A DNA stretch of 64,000 bases from a virus, in IMG/VR virus record IMGVR_UViG_3300038415_000126, positions 1-64,000 of that record. One strand, written 5' to 3'. Below are positions 16,473 through 25,289 of the stretch, in pieces; positions within the stretch are counted from its first letter, which is position 1; every line of letters begins with the position of its first letter. Both the position numbers and the translations under genes were made by a program. Under the pieces are notes generated by a model, which worked only from the letters and a program-made list of their open reading frames with translations, made no database searches and was not told where the DNA came from.

Positions 16473-16750
16473 CAGATCACCGGTTCCCGCTCGTACCGAG
16501 TCGGTGGGTCAACTTCCACGATCTCAATTCTCTTGATGTCAACTTCGTAGTTAGTCACTATCAAAGCCAGACCCTCGTTACCAACAATCTTCTCCCAGGT
16601 ATCCCGAAACTCCTCGACCTCTTTATCAATTAACCCTTTGACGTAGACTAGACAGATTTGACTATCATCAACCTCGACGGTCTGGATCGTAGCCTCACCT
16701 ACTTCGAGGACATTGACCGGAAGTAACTTGACTGTAAACCGTTTAGGCAT
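16472..16750 (-). CDS. C-terminally tagged small protein
   Basis: 92 aa, ending PPTRYEREPVI. Beta-rich body with VEVDD, resembling the MPTIEV group at 21655 and 52159. Confidence 0.65.
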   Translation of the reverse strand: MPKRFTVKLLPVNVLEVGEATIQTVEVDDSQICLVYVKGLIDKEVEEFRDTWEKIVGNEGLALIVTNYEVDIKRIEIVEVDPPTRYEREPVI

Positions 16751-16758
16751 AATGGGAC

Positions 16759-17511
16759 TTACCCACCGTCGTCCATACCATCTGTCTCAACGACAGATGT
16801 GTAGTCCTCATCAAGTGCATGGGGTGGTCCATGCTTTGGGTCCATGAGCTTCATCCCATCCGGGAAGCGTCGTTTGATGGTTTTCAACCACCCATGGGTA
16901 TGAAGGTCTGAAACTAGTACAGTCAGATCACGCATCGAGTAGACATCCATCTGAAGAGGGCCCATCTTGACGACCCAGGAGTCCTTTCCTCCCTTGGGCT
17001 TCCAGGTGATGCCCTCTTCCCTGATACCCCCTTGGAAGGGCCACTCGACGGGTTCAACGAGGGGGCTACAGTCCAACGGTCCCCATTCCATTCCCAATGA
17101 GTCCGTGAAGGTGATGGTGTCCTTCGGAGTCACCCCAGTATCATGGTTGAAGTCACTAGTCGGATCAGTGACCCATTCATTAGAAGCCCACTCCCCAAAC
17201 CAAGACCCACTTCGAATCTTCTTGACACTCAGATCAAGTGACTCGATTTTGCTTATGTATTCGAGAGCTCTATGAAGATAGGCTTCCGCGAGACCTTCTG
17301 CATAAGGTACGAGGGTTGAAATCTGGATGTCATGGGGTCGCTTACGAAGAGGCGCCAGCATCGCCCAGTAGCCATCAATCTCATAGTTGTCGTGGATCTT
17401 CCACGGGAACCCTGTCTGGTCTAGTAGGATAGCTTCCGGTTGCCACATCGGAGGGGTCGGTAAGAAGACCAGTTCCAACGGTGTGTGCTTACTGACATTT
17501 GATCTCGCCAT
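16759..17511 (-). CDS. hypothetical protein
   Basis: 250 aa, Trp-rich, no recognised fold. ATG lies 14 bases after a GGTGTAA element, so it heads the 13.6-17.5 kb operon. Confidence 0.65.
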   Translation of the reverse strand: MARSNVSKHTPLELVFLPTPPMWQPEAILLDQTGFPWKIHDNYEIDGYWAMLAPLRKRPHDIQISTLVPYAEGLAEAYLHRALEYISKIESLDLSVKKIRSGSWFGEWASNEWVTDPTSDFNHDTGVTPKDTITFTDSLGMEWGPLDCSPLVEPVEWPFQGGIREEGITWKPKGGKDSWVVKMGPLQMDVYSMRDLTVLVSDLHTHGWLKTIKRRFPDGMKLMDPKHGPPHALDEDYTSVVETDGMDDGG

Positions 17512-17557
17512 GGCAATCTAGCCATTACACCTGATTGACCAATGAATCAATCTCTCT

Positions 17558-17746
17558 TTAGTCACTAGGGTCCTGAAAGTCAGCGGGTACTGTAAACCCG
17601 CAGTCATCGCAGTCAATAGTGCTGGTTTTCCTGTAGCCAGCTCGCTGCTTTGAACCACACCAAGGACACGGGGAGCACCCGTAGATGTTCACTAGCTCGA
17701 CGAGTGGATCCCGAGTCACCGTGTTGGATGATGCTTCGATGTTCAC
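17558..17746 (-). CDS. Lar-like zinc-ribbon protein
   Basis: 62 aa. CSPCPWCGSK followed 18 residues later by CDDCGF is the arrangement of small Lar-type (restriction alleviation) zinc ribbons common in phages. The similarity rests on the PCP.CGS block only; an anti-restriction role is inference. Confidence 0.65.
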   Translation of the reverse strand: MNIEASSNTVTRDPLVELVNIYGCSPCPWCGSKQRAGYRKTSTIDCDDCGFTVPADFQDPSD

Positions 17747-17750
17747 GACT

Positions 17751-18017
17751 TCAACCTCTTAGCCGACTGAGGACAACATCCCGCAACTCCGGACCATACG
17801 TGTCCGCAATGGCTGGGTCAAGCTTCGACAGGATTCGGTCGAGCTTCATCCCAGCATCCTCGGCCTCTTGTACGAAGTGTTTCCAATCAGGGATGCAATT
17901 GCGGGAGATCAATGAGTCGAAGATGACGTCCAAGGGGAGCCCCTCGGTCTCGTACAGCCGGAATATACCCCGGATAACGGTTCTCCCGTCGGTTGTCTGG
18001 CCACTTGAAGAGAGCAC
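17751..18017 (-). CDS. hypothetical protein
   Basis: 88 aa from a GTG at 18017 sharing its G with the upstream TAG. Helical, no motif. Confidence 0.6.
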   Translation of the reverse strand: MLSSSGQTTDGRTVIRGIFRLYETEGLPLDVIFDSLISRNCIPDWKHFVQEAEDAGMKLDRILSKLDPAIADTYGPELRDVVLSRLRG

Positions 18018-18253
18018 TAGTCCAACTCCCCTATGTGCACCTTCGGGATAACCTTGAGGAACTCGTCGAGTGTGTAAACCGTAGGGTTCTCGATGCCATT
18101 CTCTTTGCACTCGTCAATACAATGACTGATTGAGAACCAGTTTTGAGTAATCCGAAACTCCTCGTACAGAAGCCTTGCCACCCCTCCTGGGATCTCCGGG
18201 TCGATGTCGCCCATGAGTACATACCCGACCAGCTTTTTCTCTGTAAGAGGCAT
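18017..18253 (-). CDS. hypothetical protein
   Basis: 78 aa, helix-rich with an early hydrophobic strand (KKLVGYVLMGDIDPEIPGGVA). Coupled to both neighbours. Confidence 0.6.
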   Translation of the reverse strand: MPLTEKKLVGYVLMGDIDPEIPGGVARLLYEEFRITQNWFSISHCIDECKENGIENPTVYTLDEFLKVIPKVHIGELD

Positions 18254-18711
18254 CAGTTCGGCGCCCCCCTACCAGTAGGCGCGAATGGGGTATGCGCATG
18301 AGGCTTGCCCGTGTCGCCACAGACATGACACTCGCGGCAGATTGGGCAGACTATACGGTCACACTTCTCGCACTTAGGGATGCCACCTTGGGCGAGCATC
18401 TCTTCCATCAACTCCCGACCTGTTTGCGCCATACCATCTCGGATGGACTTATCATCCTCCTCAGAGTGGGCTTTCAAGTAAGCATCGACTGTATCGAGAT
18501 TGCCTATCCTTTTGGCTATCTCGGATGCTACCCAAAGTAAGGACCGGACTTCCAGCAGGACCGCTGGTGTCTGAAGCAGCTCGTAAGTCTTATCATCCCC
18601 GAGTTGCTTGGCTGCCGCTACGGTCTTTCCGAACTCTATGAGTATCCGGAGCATTGTCCGACCTGAAAGGGTCAGCCCCTTCTCATCTCTTCCTGATTGT
18701 TGGTCACCCAT
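18253..18711 (-). CDS. zinc-binding helical protein
   Basis: 152 aa: helical first 110 residues, then CEKCDRIVCPICRECHVCG, four CxxC-type pairs that could bind two zinc ions. Divergent from the plus operon at 18797. Confidence 0.65.
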   Translation of the reverse strand: MGDQQSGRDEKGLTLSGRTMLRILIEFGKTVAAAKQLGDDKTYELLQTPAVLLEVRSLLWVASEIAKRIGNLDTVDAYLKAHSEEDDKSIRDGMAQTGRELMEEMLAQGGIPKCEKCDRIVCPICRECHVCGDTGKPHAHTPFAPTGRGAPN

Positions 18712-18773
18712 AAATCACCAAAAAGTGCACCACTAAAGTCCAAAGCTGTCATGAAGTCAACAACCATTGAGTA

Positions 18774-18797
18774 TTTTGGTGTAGTGTTACACCAAAA
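18774..18797 (+). promoter_or_regulatory. palindromic operator overlapping GGTGTA element
   Basis: TTTTGGTGTA and TACACCAAAA form a perfect 10-bp inverted repeat around GTGT. It contains GGTGTA on both strands and abuts the ATG at 18797, so it may serve both divergent operons or bind a dimeric repressor. Confidence 0.55.
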
Positions 18798-19381
18798 TGC
18801 CGATGCCGACCAGAAGAGCCCCAAAGACACCGATCCCCAAAGATGACCCTCTCGCCCTCATCGACTTGGACGGTACTATAGCCGATTACAACACCAAGAT
18901 GGATAAGGAGTTGGCCAGGCTGGTTGCGCCGGGGGAGACCGGCGTAAAGGGTGAGTACTTGGAGAACCGGCGCAAGTTGATCTCAAGTAGACCAGGGTTC
19001 TATTTGAACCTGAAGCCTCTCAAGTTAGGGTTCGAGGTGCTGGACCTGGTTCGAACGATAGGGTTCGAACTCGTAGTACTCACGAAGGCTTCGGTGGACG
19101 TACCCAACTCGTGGTCTGAGAAGGTGCAATGGGCTCAGAAGTACCTACCTGATGCTTCAATCACGATTTCGCAAACCAAAGAGCTTGTCTATGGTCGAGT
19201 ACTTGTCGACGACTGGCCAGAGTACTATGAGGCTTGGCTTCAGAACCGACCCAAGGGGCTAGTGATTGCGGTGGCTCACCCTCACAATGACAGGCCTACC
19301 AAAGACCAGCGCATCATCCGCTATGATGGGACCAACCTTGCCCAAGTTGAAGAAGCCTTGATCAAAGCATACAACCGATAG
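18797..19381 (+). CDS. HAD-family 5'-nucleotidase-like phosphatase
   Basis: 194 aa. LALIDLDGTIADYN (D23, D25) is HAD motif I; VVLTKAS and VLVDDWPEYYEAW match motifs II and IV. Size and motif context fit the 5'(3')-deoxyribonucleotidase branch, which dephosphorylates nucleoside monophosphates. It heads a plus operon with a nucleoside hydrolase, consistent with nucleotide turnover. Confidence 0.8.
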   Translation: MPMPTRRAPKTPIPKDDPLALIDLDGTIADYNTKMDKELARLVAPGETGVKGEYLENRRKLISSRPGFYLNLKPLKLGFEVLDLVRTIGFELVVLTKASVDVPNSWSEKVQWAQKYLPDASITISQTKELVYGRVLVDDWPEYYEAWLQNRPKGLVIAVAHPHNDRPTKDQRIIRYDGTNLAQVEEALIKAYNR

Positions 19382-19389
19382 GACATCCC

Positions 19390-19554
19390 GTGGAAGTAAC
19401 TGTAAAGACAAGAGCTGAAGCTCACAAGATCGCCCGTGAGTACCTGCAAGAAGAACGGGTACTGAGTGACAACGCGATTGACCACTACATAGTGAACCAG
19501 TTGCTCGACAAGCTCGGCTTCCCGCACCGAGATCCACCCTCTGAAGAGTTTTGA
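19390..19554 (+). CDS. small helical protein
   Basis: 54 aa from a GTG, filling the gap between the phosphatase and the nucleoside hydrolase. Helical (AEAHKIAREYLQEERVLSDNA). Its TGA is 2 bases before the next ATG. Confidence 0.6.
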   Translation: MEVTVKTRAEAHKIAREYLQEERVLSDNAIDHYIVNQLLDKLGFPHRDPPSEEF

Positions 19555-19556
19555 CC

Positions 19557-20453
19557 ATGCAAGAGTTCGTATTCGACATGGAGACAAGTGACCCAGACGA
19601 CGTGTTCGCTCTGGCGCTACTCGCTACCCACCCGCGGTCAAAGCTGGTAGGGGTGACCATTCATCCGGGAGGGCTTGATCAGGTTGGGGTGGTTCGTCAC
19701 ATCCTTGGCCGCCTGGGTTGCTCTGGGGTACCTATTGGGACAGGGGCGCCTAAAAGCGCTAAGTCTCGTGTCTCCCAGTTCCACTATGAGTGGTTGGGTC
19801 AGGTTCCAGAGAGTAAGCCTGAAGGAACCGCCACGGAGGTTATCCGGGGCATACTTGACTCCTACCCTCATGCCCATCTAGTGACAGGCGCGGCTCTCAC
19901 CAACATTGCTGAGGCGCTCAAGGCCCTAAGCCCGCGGTTCTTCATTGAGTGGACCTGCCAAGGTGGCTTCGCCGGAGACAACATCGTCCCGCCGGAGCAT
20001 CGGCTTCCCAAGTTCGCTGGTAAGCTCACCTGCCCGACCTTCAACCTCAATGGTGACCCTAGGGCAGCCCAGGAGCTTCTCTGCAGAGACTTCTCTCCCT
20101 TTTGGGTCAGGAGGATGGTCTCGAAGAACGTCTGTCACGGTGTCTTCTGGACGCCCGAGGTCAACGACCGAGTACCCTCTGGGGTTCACGTGGGCCTCGA
20201 CCTCATCAAGGAAGGCATGGGTCACTACTTTCTGAAGCATCCGGATGGAAAGGCGCTTCACGACGTGATTGCGGCTGCAGCAGCCCTCAGCCCAACTATC
20301 GGAACTTGGTCGAAAGTTCACCCCTACCGAGAACGCGGGGAGTGGGGTTGTCGAGAGTTCACCGATCTGGAGATGGCCGCCGATGCACCCGCGCCACCGG
20401 AGGTCATGATCTCGTTCGACAACGATGCTTTTGAAAGGACCCTGGCGAGCTAG
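19557..20453 (+). CDS. inosine-uridine type nucleoside hydrolase
   Basis: 298 aa, normal family length. VFDMETSDPDDVFALALL near the start is the DxxxxDPDD metal-ribose motif of nucleoside hydrolases, which split nucleosides into base and ribose; HDVIAAAAAL near residue 235 carries the late His. ATG 19557 chosen over an overlapping TTG at 19551. Could salvage or remove nucleosides, or act on nicotinamide riboside-like molecules. Confidence 0.87.
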   Translation: MQEFVFDMETSDPDDVFALALLATHPRSKLVGVTIHPGGLDQVGVVRHILGRLGCSGVPIGTGAPKSAKSRVSQFHYEWLGQVPESKPEGTATEVIRGILDSYPHAHLVTGAALTNIAEALKALSPRFFIEWTCQGGFAGDNIVPPEHRLPKFAGKLTCPTFNLNGDPRAAQELLCRDFSPFWVRRMVSKNVCHGVFWTPEVNDRVPSGVHVGLDLIKEGMGHYFLKHPDGKALHDVIAAAAALSPTIGTWSKVHPYRERGEWGCREFTDLEMAADAPAPPEVMISFDNDAFERTLAS

Positions 20454-21175
20454 GGCTTAGCGTCGTCAGTGACCTTCTCACCGAGGACTGGTTCTGGGAC
20501 GTCACCCACGACCTTGTCAGACATCCATTGAAGTAACCCGCTGAACCTATTGTAGATCCACAGTGAGATGTGGCGGGCCAGGTCGTGGAATATGGTACCC
20601 ACTACAGAGAATACCCATAAGCAGACCCAACCTGCAACCTTAGCCTTGTAATCTCGTATCCTTGGTGCTTTGAGGAGTGAGGTGTTCTTGTAGAGCTTTC
20701 CGGCTAGGCATTCACGGTCAGTCTGCTTGATGACTTCCTCATCCCTTGAGTAACCCTCAAGGTACTCAATCAACTTCTTGACTTGAGCGTCAGTCTGCTT
20801 GATGACTTCCTCATCCCTTGAGTAAGGGCTCTTGGCTTCGATGCGAGCACGAGCCCGCTCCTGGTCATCGTGGAACTCGTCTAGGGCCTCTCTACGAGCA
20901 TCGTTGAACTTGTGCAGGAACAAGAGCCACTTAAAGACCATCCAGATAGAACCACAAGGGAAGTACCCAAGTATGCATGACAGTGTGACAACGAAGTGAT
21001 TCCGGAAAGCTTCTACTATCGAAAATACGTGGAAGTAGTGGGTAGCTATTAGCCCTACAATGAGCAGAACAACGGACCTTTTATAGAACTCCAACTCTAC
21101 TAGGATCACCATCACTAGGTAGAGAGCCACTTCGACAGTGAACAACCAGGGTGCAAGACCAAACCAGAGGAGCAT
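20450..21175 (-). CDS. multi-pass membrane protein with internal duplication
   Basis: 241 aa. Three hydrophobic segments in the first 90 residues and one or two near residues 185-210, separated by a charged cytoplasmic loop. The loop contains YSRDEEVIKQTD twice, 24 residues apart, encoded by an exact 37-base direct repeat (20717-20753 and 20789-20825). Function unknown. Confidence 0.7.
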   Translation of the reverse strand: MLLWFGLAPWLFTVEVALYLVMVILVELEFYKRSVVLLIVGLIATHYFHVFSIVEAFRNHFVVTLSCILGYFPCGSIWMVFKWLLFLHKFNDARREALDEFHDDQERARARIEAKSPYSRDEEVIKQTDAQVKKLIEYLEGYSRDEEVIKQTDRECLAGKLYKNTSLLKAPRIRDYKAKVAGWVCLWVFSVVGTIFHDLARHISLWIYNRFSGLLQWMSDKVVGDVPEPVLGEKVTDDAKP

Positions 21176-21362
21176 AGGCGCGGAGAATGCCAGTCAACTA
21201 TGGCGTTAGTCAACGGTTTTATGTGTCAGCCACTCCTATGTGTCCGGCCCGGGAAAATCCCCCACCCTCGGATGACGATTTTGAAAATAGTTCAGCGGGC
21301 CAAAAGTAGGCGCCCCGGTGGCCCCTTTCGATAGAGCCTCGGGCGGGACTAGTAATCCACCT

Positions 21363-21617
21363 TCACGACCGATTCGTCCCGGGACGTGGCTCAGCCTTAC
21401 TACCAGGCTCGATGGAGAGCAAGCCCTTCTCGTGCTTGTCGAGGAACTCGCGCAACTTATCTAGGGGGATCTCAGCAGGGTTGTCCGGGTCGGTCCCGCT
21501 CCTGACGATCAGCTTGCCATCTCGGATGTCAACCAGGTTCTTGAAGCAGAACCCAGGGCCTTGGAGGAGGTTGCCCATAGCTTCACAGATCCACCACTCG
21601 TTTGGGTCAATGGTCAT
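21363..21617 (-). CDS. hypothetical protein
   Basis: 84 aa from ATG 21617, with AGGTGATCTG directly upstream, a near-perfect anti-16S match. Contains EIPLDKLREFLDKHEKG. No family recognised. Confidence 0.6.
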   Translation of the reverse strand: MTIDPNEWWICEAMGNLLQGPGFCFKNLVDIRDGKLIVRSGTDPDNPAEIPLDKLREFLDKHEKGLLSIEPGSKAEPRPGTNRS

Positions 21618-21654
21618 CAGATCACCTATGCTTATCCGGTTTTCTCCCAAGAGG

Positions 21655-22116
21655 CTAGGGTTGCGTAGGTGGTTCTTCTTTTTTTGGCAAATCTTGTCCG
21701 AGGGTTCGGATCACTACCCCGCCTACCCCTGTCTCATGAATAGTAGCGAACGGAAGCAACCTTTTCAGCTTACCCAGATGACCCATGAGGCTCTCTTTGA
21801 AACCATCATGGGTCTCTACCCCTTCAGCGTCTGGGCTAAGGACGGAGAACTCCATTACAAGGCTACCATTACTATCAGCCTCGACTCGAACCTTACCCAA
21901 GCAAGCAACCTGACCCCCATCAATCATCACCTTGGTTATTGGTCTACCCCTAATCTCTCTACCATCTTCGGTGGTGATTGTGCGACCCTCTTGTACCCAA
22001 AGAAGTAGGTCATTCTCACCCACATCAACAACCTGACGAAAGCTCTCAGGTAACTCCATTGCTTGGCGCCGAACCACGAACACCTTGTCAAACTCACCGA
22101 CTTCTATTGTTGGCAT
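21655..22116 (-). CDS. MPTIEV-family hypothetical protein
   Basis: 153 aa from ATG 22116 with GGAGG upstream. The first 20 residues (MPTIEVGEFDKVFVVR) match the product at 52159-52578, so they are paralogues; here the C-terminal tag is absent. Confidence 0.65.
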   Translation of the reverse strand: MPTIEVGEFDKVFVVRRQAMELPESFRQVVDVGENDLLLWVQEGRTITTEDGREIRGRPITKVMIDGGQVACLGKVRVEADSNGSLVMEFSVLSPDAEGVETHDGFKESLMGHLGKLKRLLPFATIHETGVGGVVIRTLGQDLPKKEEPPTQP

Positions 22117-22251
22117 AAAACCTCCAAGTGATGGGTACAATTGGCTTGATGGCGATCTCGGGTGGTAAGCGGGGGTAATGCTTTGAGGATGCTTCGGCGA
22201 TTCATGGGTTACACTTATCTCCATCTTCGCGCATGAGACAGAGTACACCGA

Positions 22252-22539
22252 CTACGGCCCGCGGTCGAGTAGGTACTTCAGCATTTGCCATAGGTCCCGG
22301 AGCTGCTTGTGCATCCGGTTCCTAGCAATCCGTTCGGTTGCCCCACGCGACTCGAACCTCTGACCAGAGATCTCGATAGCGATGCTCCACGTAGTCGGGG
22401 TCAGTACTTGGGGCAAGAACTGGGTGATGTTCAAGCGCAGGTTGCTGTGCTCGACTTCAAGCTCCCACAAGTTGTACCCAGGATGAGTGGATACTTTGGG
22501 CATCGAGAACCCGAGGAGTGTCTTTCGGTCAGGGGTCAC
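22252..22539 (-). CDS. paralogue family W-F-R protein (copy 2)
   Basis: 95 aa from a GTG at 22539. LLGFSM..., NLWELE, TTWSIAIEI and ATERIARNR align with the products at 10592 and 36381. Function unknown. Confidence 0.6.
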   Translation of the reverse strand: MTPDRKTLLGFSMPKVSTHPGYNLWELEVEHSNLRLNITQFLPQVLTPTTWSIAIEISGQRFESRGATERIARNRMHKQLRDLWQMLKYLLDRGP

Positions 22540-22573
22540 TTGGCCAGCCTCTGCAGTTGATCTCGAACGCCCT

Positions 22574-22786
22574 TCATGTTCGCGGGTTCCGGTTGTTGTA
22601 GTCCTCGCAACGAGCAGTCTCGAACTCACGAAGAGCCTGGGTCACCTCAGCATCGCTCGGTTCATGGCCAAGCTCGATTCGAAGGTTCTTGAGCAGCAGC
22701 TCGATACTGACTGAGCCCTGTGGCCCAATAGATCCGACAGGGATGCCGTGTACGATGACCTCTTCAGAAGATTGCGAGCGGCCCAA
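22574..22786 (-). CDS. hypothetical protein
   Basis: 70 aa from a TTG at 22786 supported by GGAGGA 9 bases upstream. Contains VSIELLLKNLRIELGHEPSD. Upstream 145 bases to the next gene are non-coding. Confidence 0.5.
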   Translation of the reverse strand: MGRSQSSEEVIVHGIPVGSIGPQGSVSIELLLKNLRIELGHEPSDAEVTQALREFETARCEDYNNRNPRT

Positions 22787-22931
22787 GGCGTTGTTCCTCC
22801 AGATAGGCCAGGCCGAAGCCTGCTTTCAACCGGGTGAACCAATTCCCGGGTGACGATCGATTATACGAAAGGTTCAAGTCCTTATCGATCCTGGGGTTTT
22901 TGCGGATGACTGACCGCTGTCATTTTACCCG

Positions 22932-23297
22932 TTAGGAGGCCGCCTTGGACCCTCTGCCCACAAGTACACCGGACTTGAGCTCCTCAAGTGTCAAAATCAA
23001 GATCCCAATCTCTTTTGCGCGCCGGATCTCGCTTGCGACCCCAGAGGACAACTCCCACCCGGGTACCAAGACCAGGATATCGCACGTCTCCATGAGCGAG
23101 ATGGCCGCTTCGAGCCAGAACCTGTAGTCCTGAAACTCCGCGAAAGGATGCCAGAATACGTTCGGGCAGATGGGTACCCATCCAGCTCGGAGCACATCCT
23201 CAACAGCCACACGGGCCTTCGAGACGTTGAGTTCGATCTCAGAGATGGTCCCACCACTGTAGGCGCTCGATATGAACGCGCGACCTTTTGGCTTCAT
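22932..23297 (-). CDS. nucleoside 2-deoxyribosyltransferase-like (DUF4406) protein
   Basis: 121 aa. FISSAYSGG at the start, VLRAGWVPICPNVFW in the middle and ETCDILVLVPGWELSSGVASEI near residue 87 follow the DUF4406 / deoxyribosyltransferase fold (YxSxPY..., D..., SxGxxxE). Family relatives cleave or exchange the base of deoxynucleosides or NAD-like substrates. Substrate cannot be read from sequence. Confidence 0.8.
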   Translation of the reverse strand: MKPKGRAFISSAYSGGTISEIELNVSKARVAVEDVLRAGWVPICPNVFWHPFAEFQDYRFWLEAAISLMETCDILVLVPGWELSSGVASEIRRAKEIGILILTLEELKSGVLVGRGSKAAS

Positions 23298-23638
23298 GCT
23301 TCACCAACCTCGGCCCTATGGCCAAAGATCCTGTCCCAACCGGAGCGATACTCATCGCTTGCGACCATGGCAGGTCCACTAAGCTGGGGGGCAGTAGATA
23401 TAGCATTGGGCCGATCAGGCTCATAGATGGGCGTGACCTCGAAGTCACCGATACTCGGGTCATACTGAAGGGATACCAGTGAGGCCCCATTCAGTGGTGC
23501 ACCCTGTTTCATCGGTCTAGCCCACCCTGAACTAATCTCGTGGTCTGGAGTATGTCGGACGAAAGGATGCATTCCATCTCCACGATCTGGACCTATTTGC
23601 ATCCGGTCACCTTGTAGCTTGCACTCATCCTTGGGCAT
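23294..23638 (-). CDS. hypothetical protein
   Basis: 114 aa from ATG 23638. No motif; His/Asp-rich first half. ATGA coupling to the deoxyribosyltransferase-like gene. A GGGTAATACC box lies 14 bases upstream. Confidence 0.55.
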   Translation of the reverse strand: MPKDECKLQGDRMQIGPDRGDGMHPFVRHTPDHEISSGWARPMKQGAPLNGASLVSLQYDPSIGDFEVTPIYEPDRPNAISTAPQLSGPAMVASDEYRSGWDRIFGHRAEVGEA

Positions 23639-23766
23639 CAAGCATCTACAGTGTCAGGTATTACCCAAAAAATCAACAGGGGAAGTGACTTCGAATCAGG
23701 TTCGGCCTTACAATCAAAGGTGGGTCACCATTATCCGGTGGACTACCACAAATCTTTGGTTTCTTG

Positions 23767-23795
23767 TTGAGATCTGCTAACCAAAAACGTAATAC
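23767..23795 (+). promoter_or_regulatory. TTGAGA-17-TAATAC promoter, leaderless type
   Basis: -35 TTGAGA (23767-23772), -10 TAATAC (23790-23795), 5 bases before the ATG at 23801. Shares TTGAGATCTGC with the promoter at 25186. Confidence 0.7.
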
Positions 23796-23800
23796 TGATC

Positions 23801-24184
23801 ATGGAAACAAGGAAGTTCAAGATCCATCTACTCTGTCTGGTTATGTCCTTGGTTGGTTGCAGTGGAGGTAGTGCGCCCGTCAAACAAGCGACAGAAGCTC
23901 CACTTGTGCAAGAGCCGGTCAGCGTGTCAGCTGACTATGACTGTGAAACTCGAACTCAACCATCTGTAATAGCCTACATGCCGGATGGGTCTTTCAAGAC
24001 ACTCAAGCTCTACCCACCGACAGGTGACGGATCAACTGTCCCCTGTGATGCTGGATCTGTAGTCAACAGCCTTGTTGACTGCAACGGTAGCAAGTTAGGG
24101 TACTTCTGTACCCCATCGACCTTCGTGTGCACGTACTTCACCTCCGACGGGACCAGTACTCAAGAACTCTGCCAACCCCAGTAA
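23801..24184 (+). CDS. predicted lipoprotein
   Basis: 127 aa. METRKFKIHLLCLVMSLVGC is a bacterial lipoprotein signal with lipobox LVGC (Cys20). The mature part has six Cys, spaced as pairs, suggesting disulfides. Phage lipoproteins commonly alter the host surface, for example in superinfection exclusion; that is inference here. Confidence 0.75.
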   Translation: METRKFKIHLLCLVMSLVGCSGGSAPVKQATEAPLVQEPVSVSADYDCETRTQPSVIAYMPDGSFKTLKLYPPTGDGSTVPCDAGSVVNSLVDCNGSKLGYFCTPSTFVCTYFTSDGTSTQELCQPQ

Positions 24185-24216
24185 TAGCTGGTTTTGGTTG
24201 ATACTCATGCGAATTT

Positions 24217-24222
24217 GGTGTA
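24217..24222 (+). promoter_or_regulatory. GGTGTA start-proximal element
   Basis: TTGGTGTAGG, 15 bases before the RNA ligase ATG. Confidence 0.45.
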
Positions 24223-24237
24223 GGTTGTTCCAGAATA

Positions 24238-25176
24238 ATGGAAAAGTACCCATCAATCGTTGAGTTGTCAAAGTGTCCTGACATCTTTTCAGTCAAACAG
24301 GTGGTCGCAACCGAGAAGTTGCACGGATCGAACTTCAGGCTGTTCTTTCCACTCGGAATGAAGAGTATCGAGGAGATTGGGTTTGGCTCGCGTGACATTG
24401 AGTATGGTGTCGGGGATCAGAAGTTTCCCCTCGGGTCGATGCTAAATAAGTTCAAGGCCCAAACCGATCTGTTGACTCGCATGGTGGAGGTCATCCAGTC
24501 CTACGGGTTCTCCGAGACCACCGTCTTTGGTGAGGCCTACGGTCCTGGTATCAAGGCCAAGGGGGTTAGATACAGCACCGGACAGGAGCCGCTCTTCAGA
24601 GCCTTCGATATTATGGTGGCCCAGAACTTCGTCACCTACGACCTGTTCTGCGAGATTTGTGACAAGATGGGGGTACCCAGGGTTCACGAGGTTTGGCGCG
24701 GGGAGCCAACCCAGGCCAACTTCGATGCTCTCCTAGAGAAGCCCAGTACCGAGGGCCTACTCAATGGGTTCGGGGACGACAACATCGCCGAGGGGGTAGT
24801 CCTCCGGTCTAACCCTCTCCTCAGGGATGTATTCGGGGAGTGGCTTATCTGCAAGCACAAGTGCGCAAAGTTTGCCGAGGTGGCCACGGCCGCTGTGGAA
24901 AAGATCCCTCGGGGGCCATCGGCGGCCGATGACTTTGCAGCCAGGTATGTCACCGAAGGTCGAGTCACTAACGCCATCGGTCGACTCAATGACTCCGCAG
25001 TTGAGTTGACCAGTACCATGAGGGACATGCCAATCCTTCTGGGGGCGGTCTGCGCCGACCTCGCTAAGGACTTCCCTGAGGATATGGTCGAACTAGGAAT
25101 CACTGAGCAGTCCCTCAAAGGTAACGTATCTCGGATACTTGGCCCGATGTACAGGGGTATGTTGAGCAAAGAGTAG
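24238..25176 (+). CDS. RNA ligase, Rnl2-like
   Basis: 312 aa. EKLHGSNFRLF holds the nucleotidyl-transferase motif I with Lys27 as the adenylated residue; VFGEAYGPG (motif III/IIIa region), EGVVLRS (motif IV) and ICKHKCAKF (motif V) follow in order. This is the Rnl2 group of ATP-dependent RNA ligases, which seal nicked RNA. Together with the kinase at 43892 and Thg1-like enzyme at 44362 it would make a tRNA repair set. DNA ligase is unlikely because no OB-fold domain signature follows. Confidence 0.9.
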   Translation: MEKYPSIVELSKCPDIFSVKQVVATEKLHGSNFRLFFPLGMKSIEEIGFGSRDIEYGVGDQKFPLGSMLNKFKAQTDLLTRMVEVIQSYGFSETTVFGEAYGPGIKAKGVRYSTGQEPLFRAFDIMVAQNFVTYDLFCEICDKMGVPRVHEVWRGEPTQANFDALLEKPSTEGLLNGFGDDNIAEGVVLRSNPLLRDVFGEWLICKHKCAKFAEVATAAVEKIPRGPSAADDFAARYVTEGRVTNAIGRLNDSAVELTSTMRDMPILLGAVCADLAKDFPEDMVELGITEQSLKGNVSRILGPMYRGMLSKE

Positions 25177-25185
25177 AAGTTTTGG

Positions 25186-25215
25186 TTGAGATCTGCCCTA
25201 CCTAGCGCGTAATAG
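25186..25215 (+). promoter_or_regulatory. TTGAGA-18-TAATAG promoter, leaderless type
   Basis: -35 TTGAGA (25186-25191), spacer ending AGCGCG, -10 TAATAG (25210-25215), 5 bases before the ATG at 25221. Confidence 0.65.
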
Positions 25216-25220
25216 AATGC

Positions 25221-25286
25221 ATGTCTACTGTATCTCTTCATGCATCAGCTGATTATGGGAAAACCGGTCAGTATGGAGTGGAGTAA
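25221..25286 (+). CDS. 21-codon leader ORF
   Basis: ATG 25221 to TAA 25286 encodes 21 residues (MSTVSLHASADYGKTGQYGVE). It starts where the leaderless promoter predicts and ends 3 bases before the next gene, so it may be a coupling or leader peptide. Confidence 0.45.
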   Translation: MSTVSLHASADYGKTGQYGVE

Positions 25287-25289
25287 ACC

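Noticed and set aside
21176-21362. tRNA or structured RNA in the gap
   Set aside because: GC-rich with short stems, but no tRNA arms, CCA context or conserved loops could be matched.
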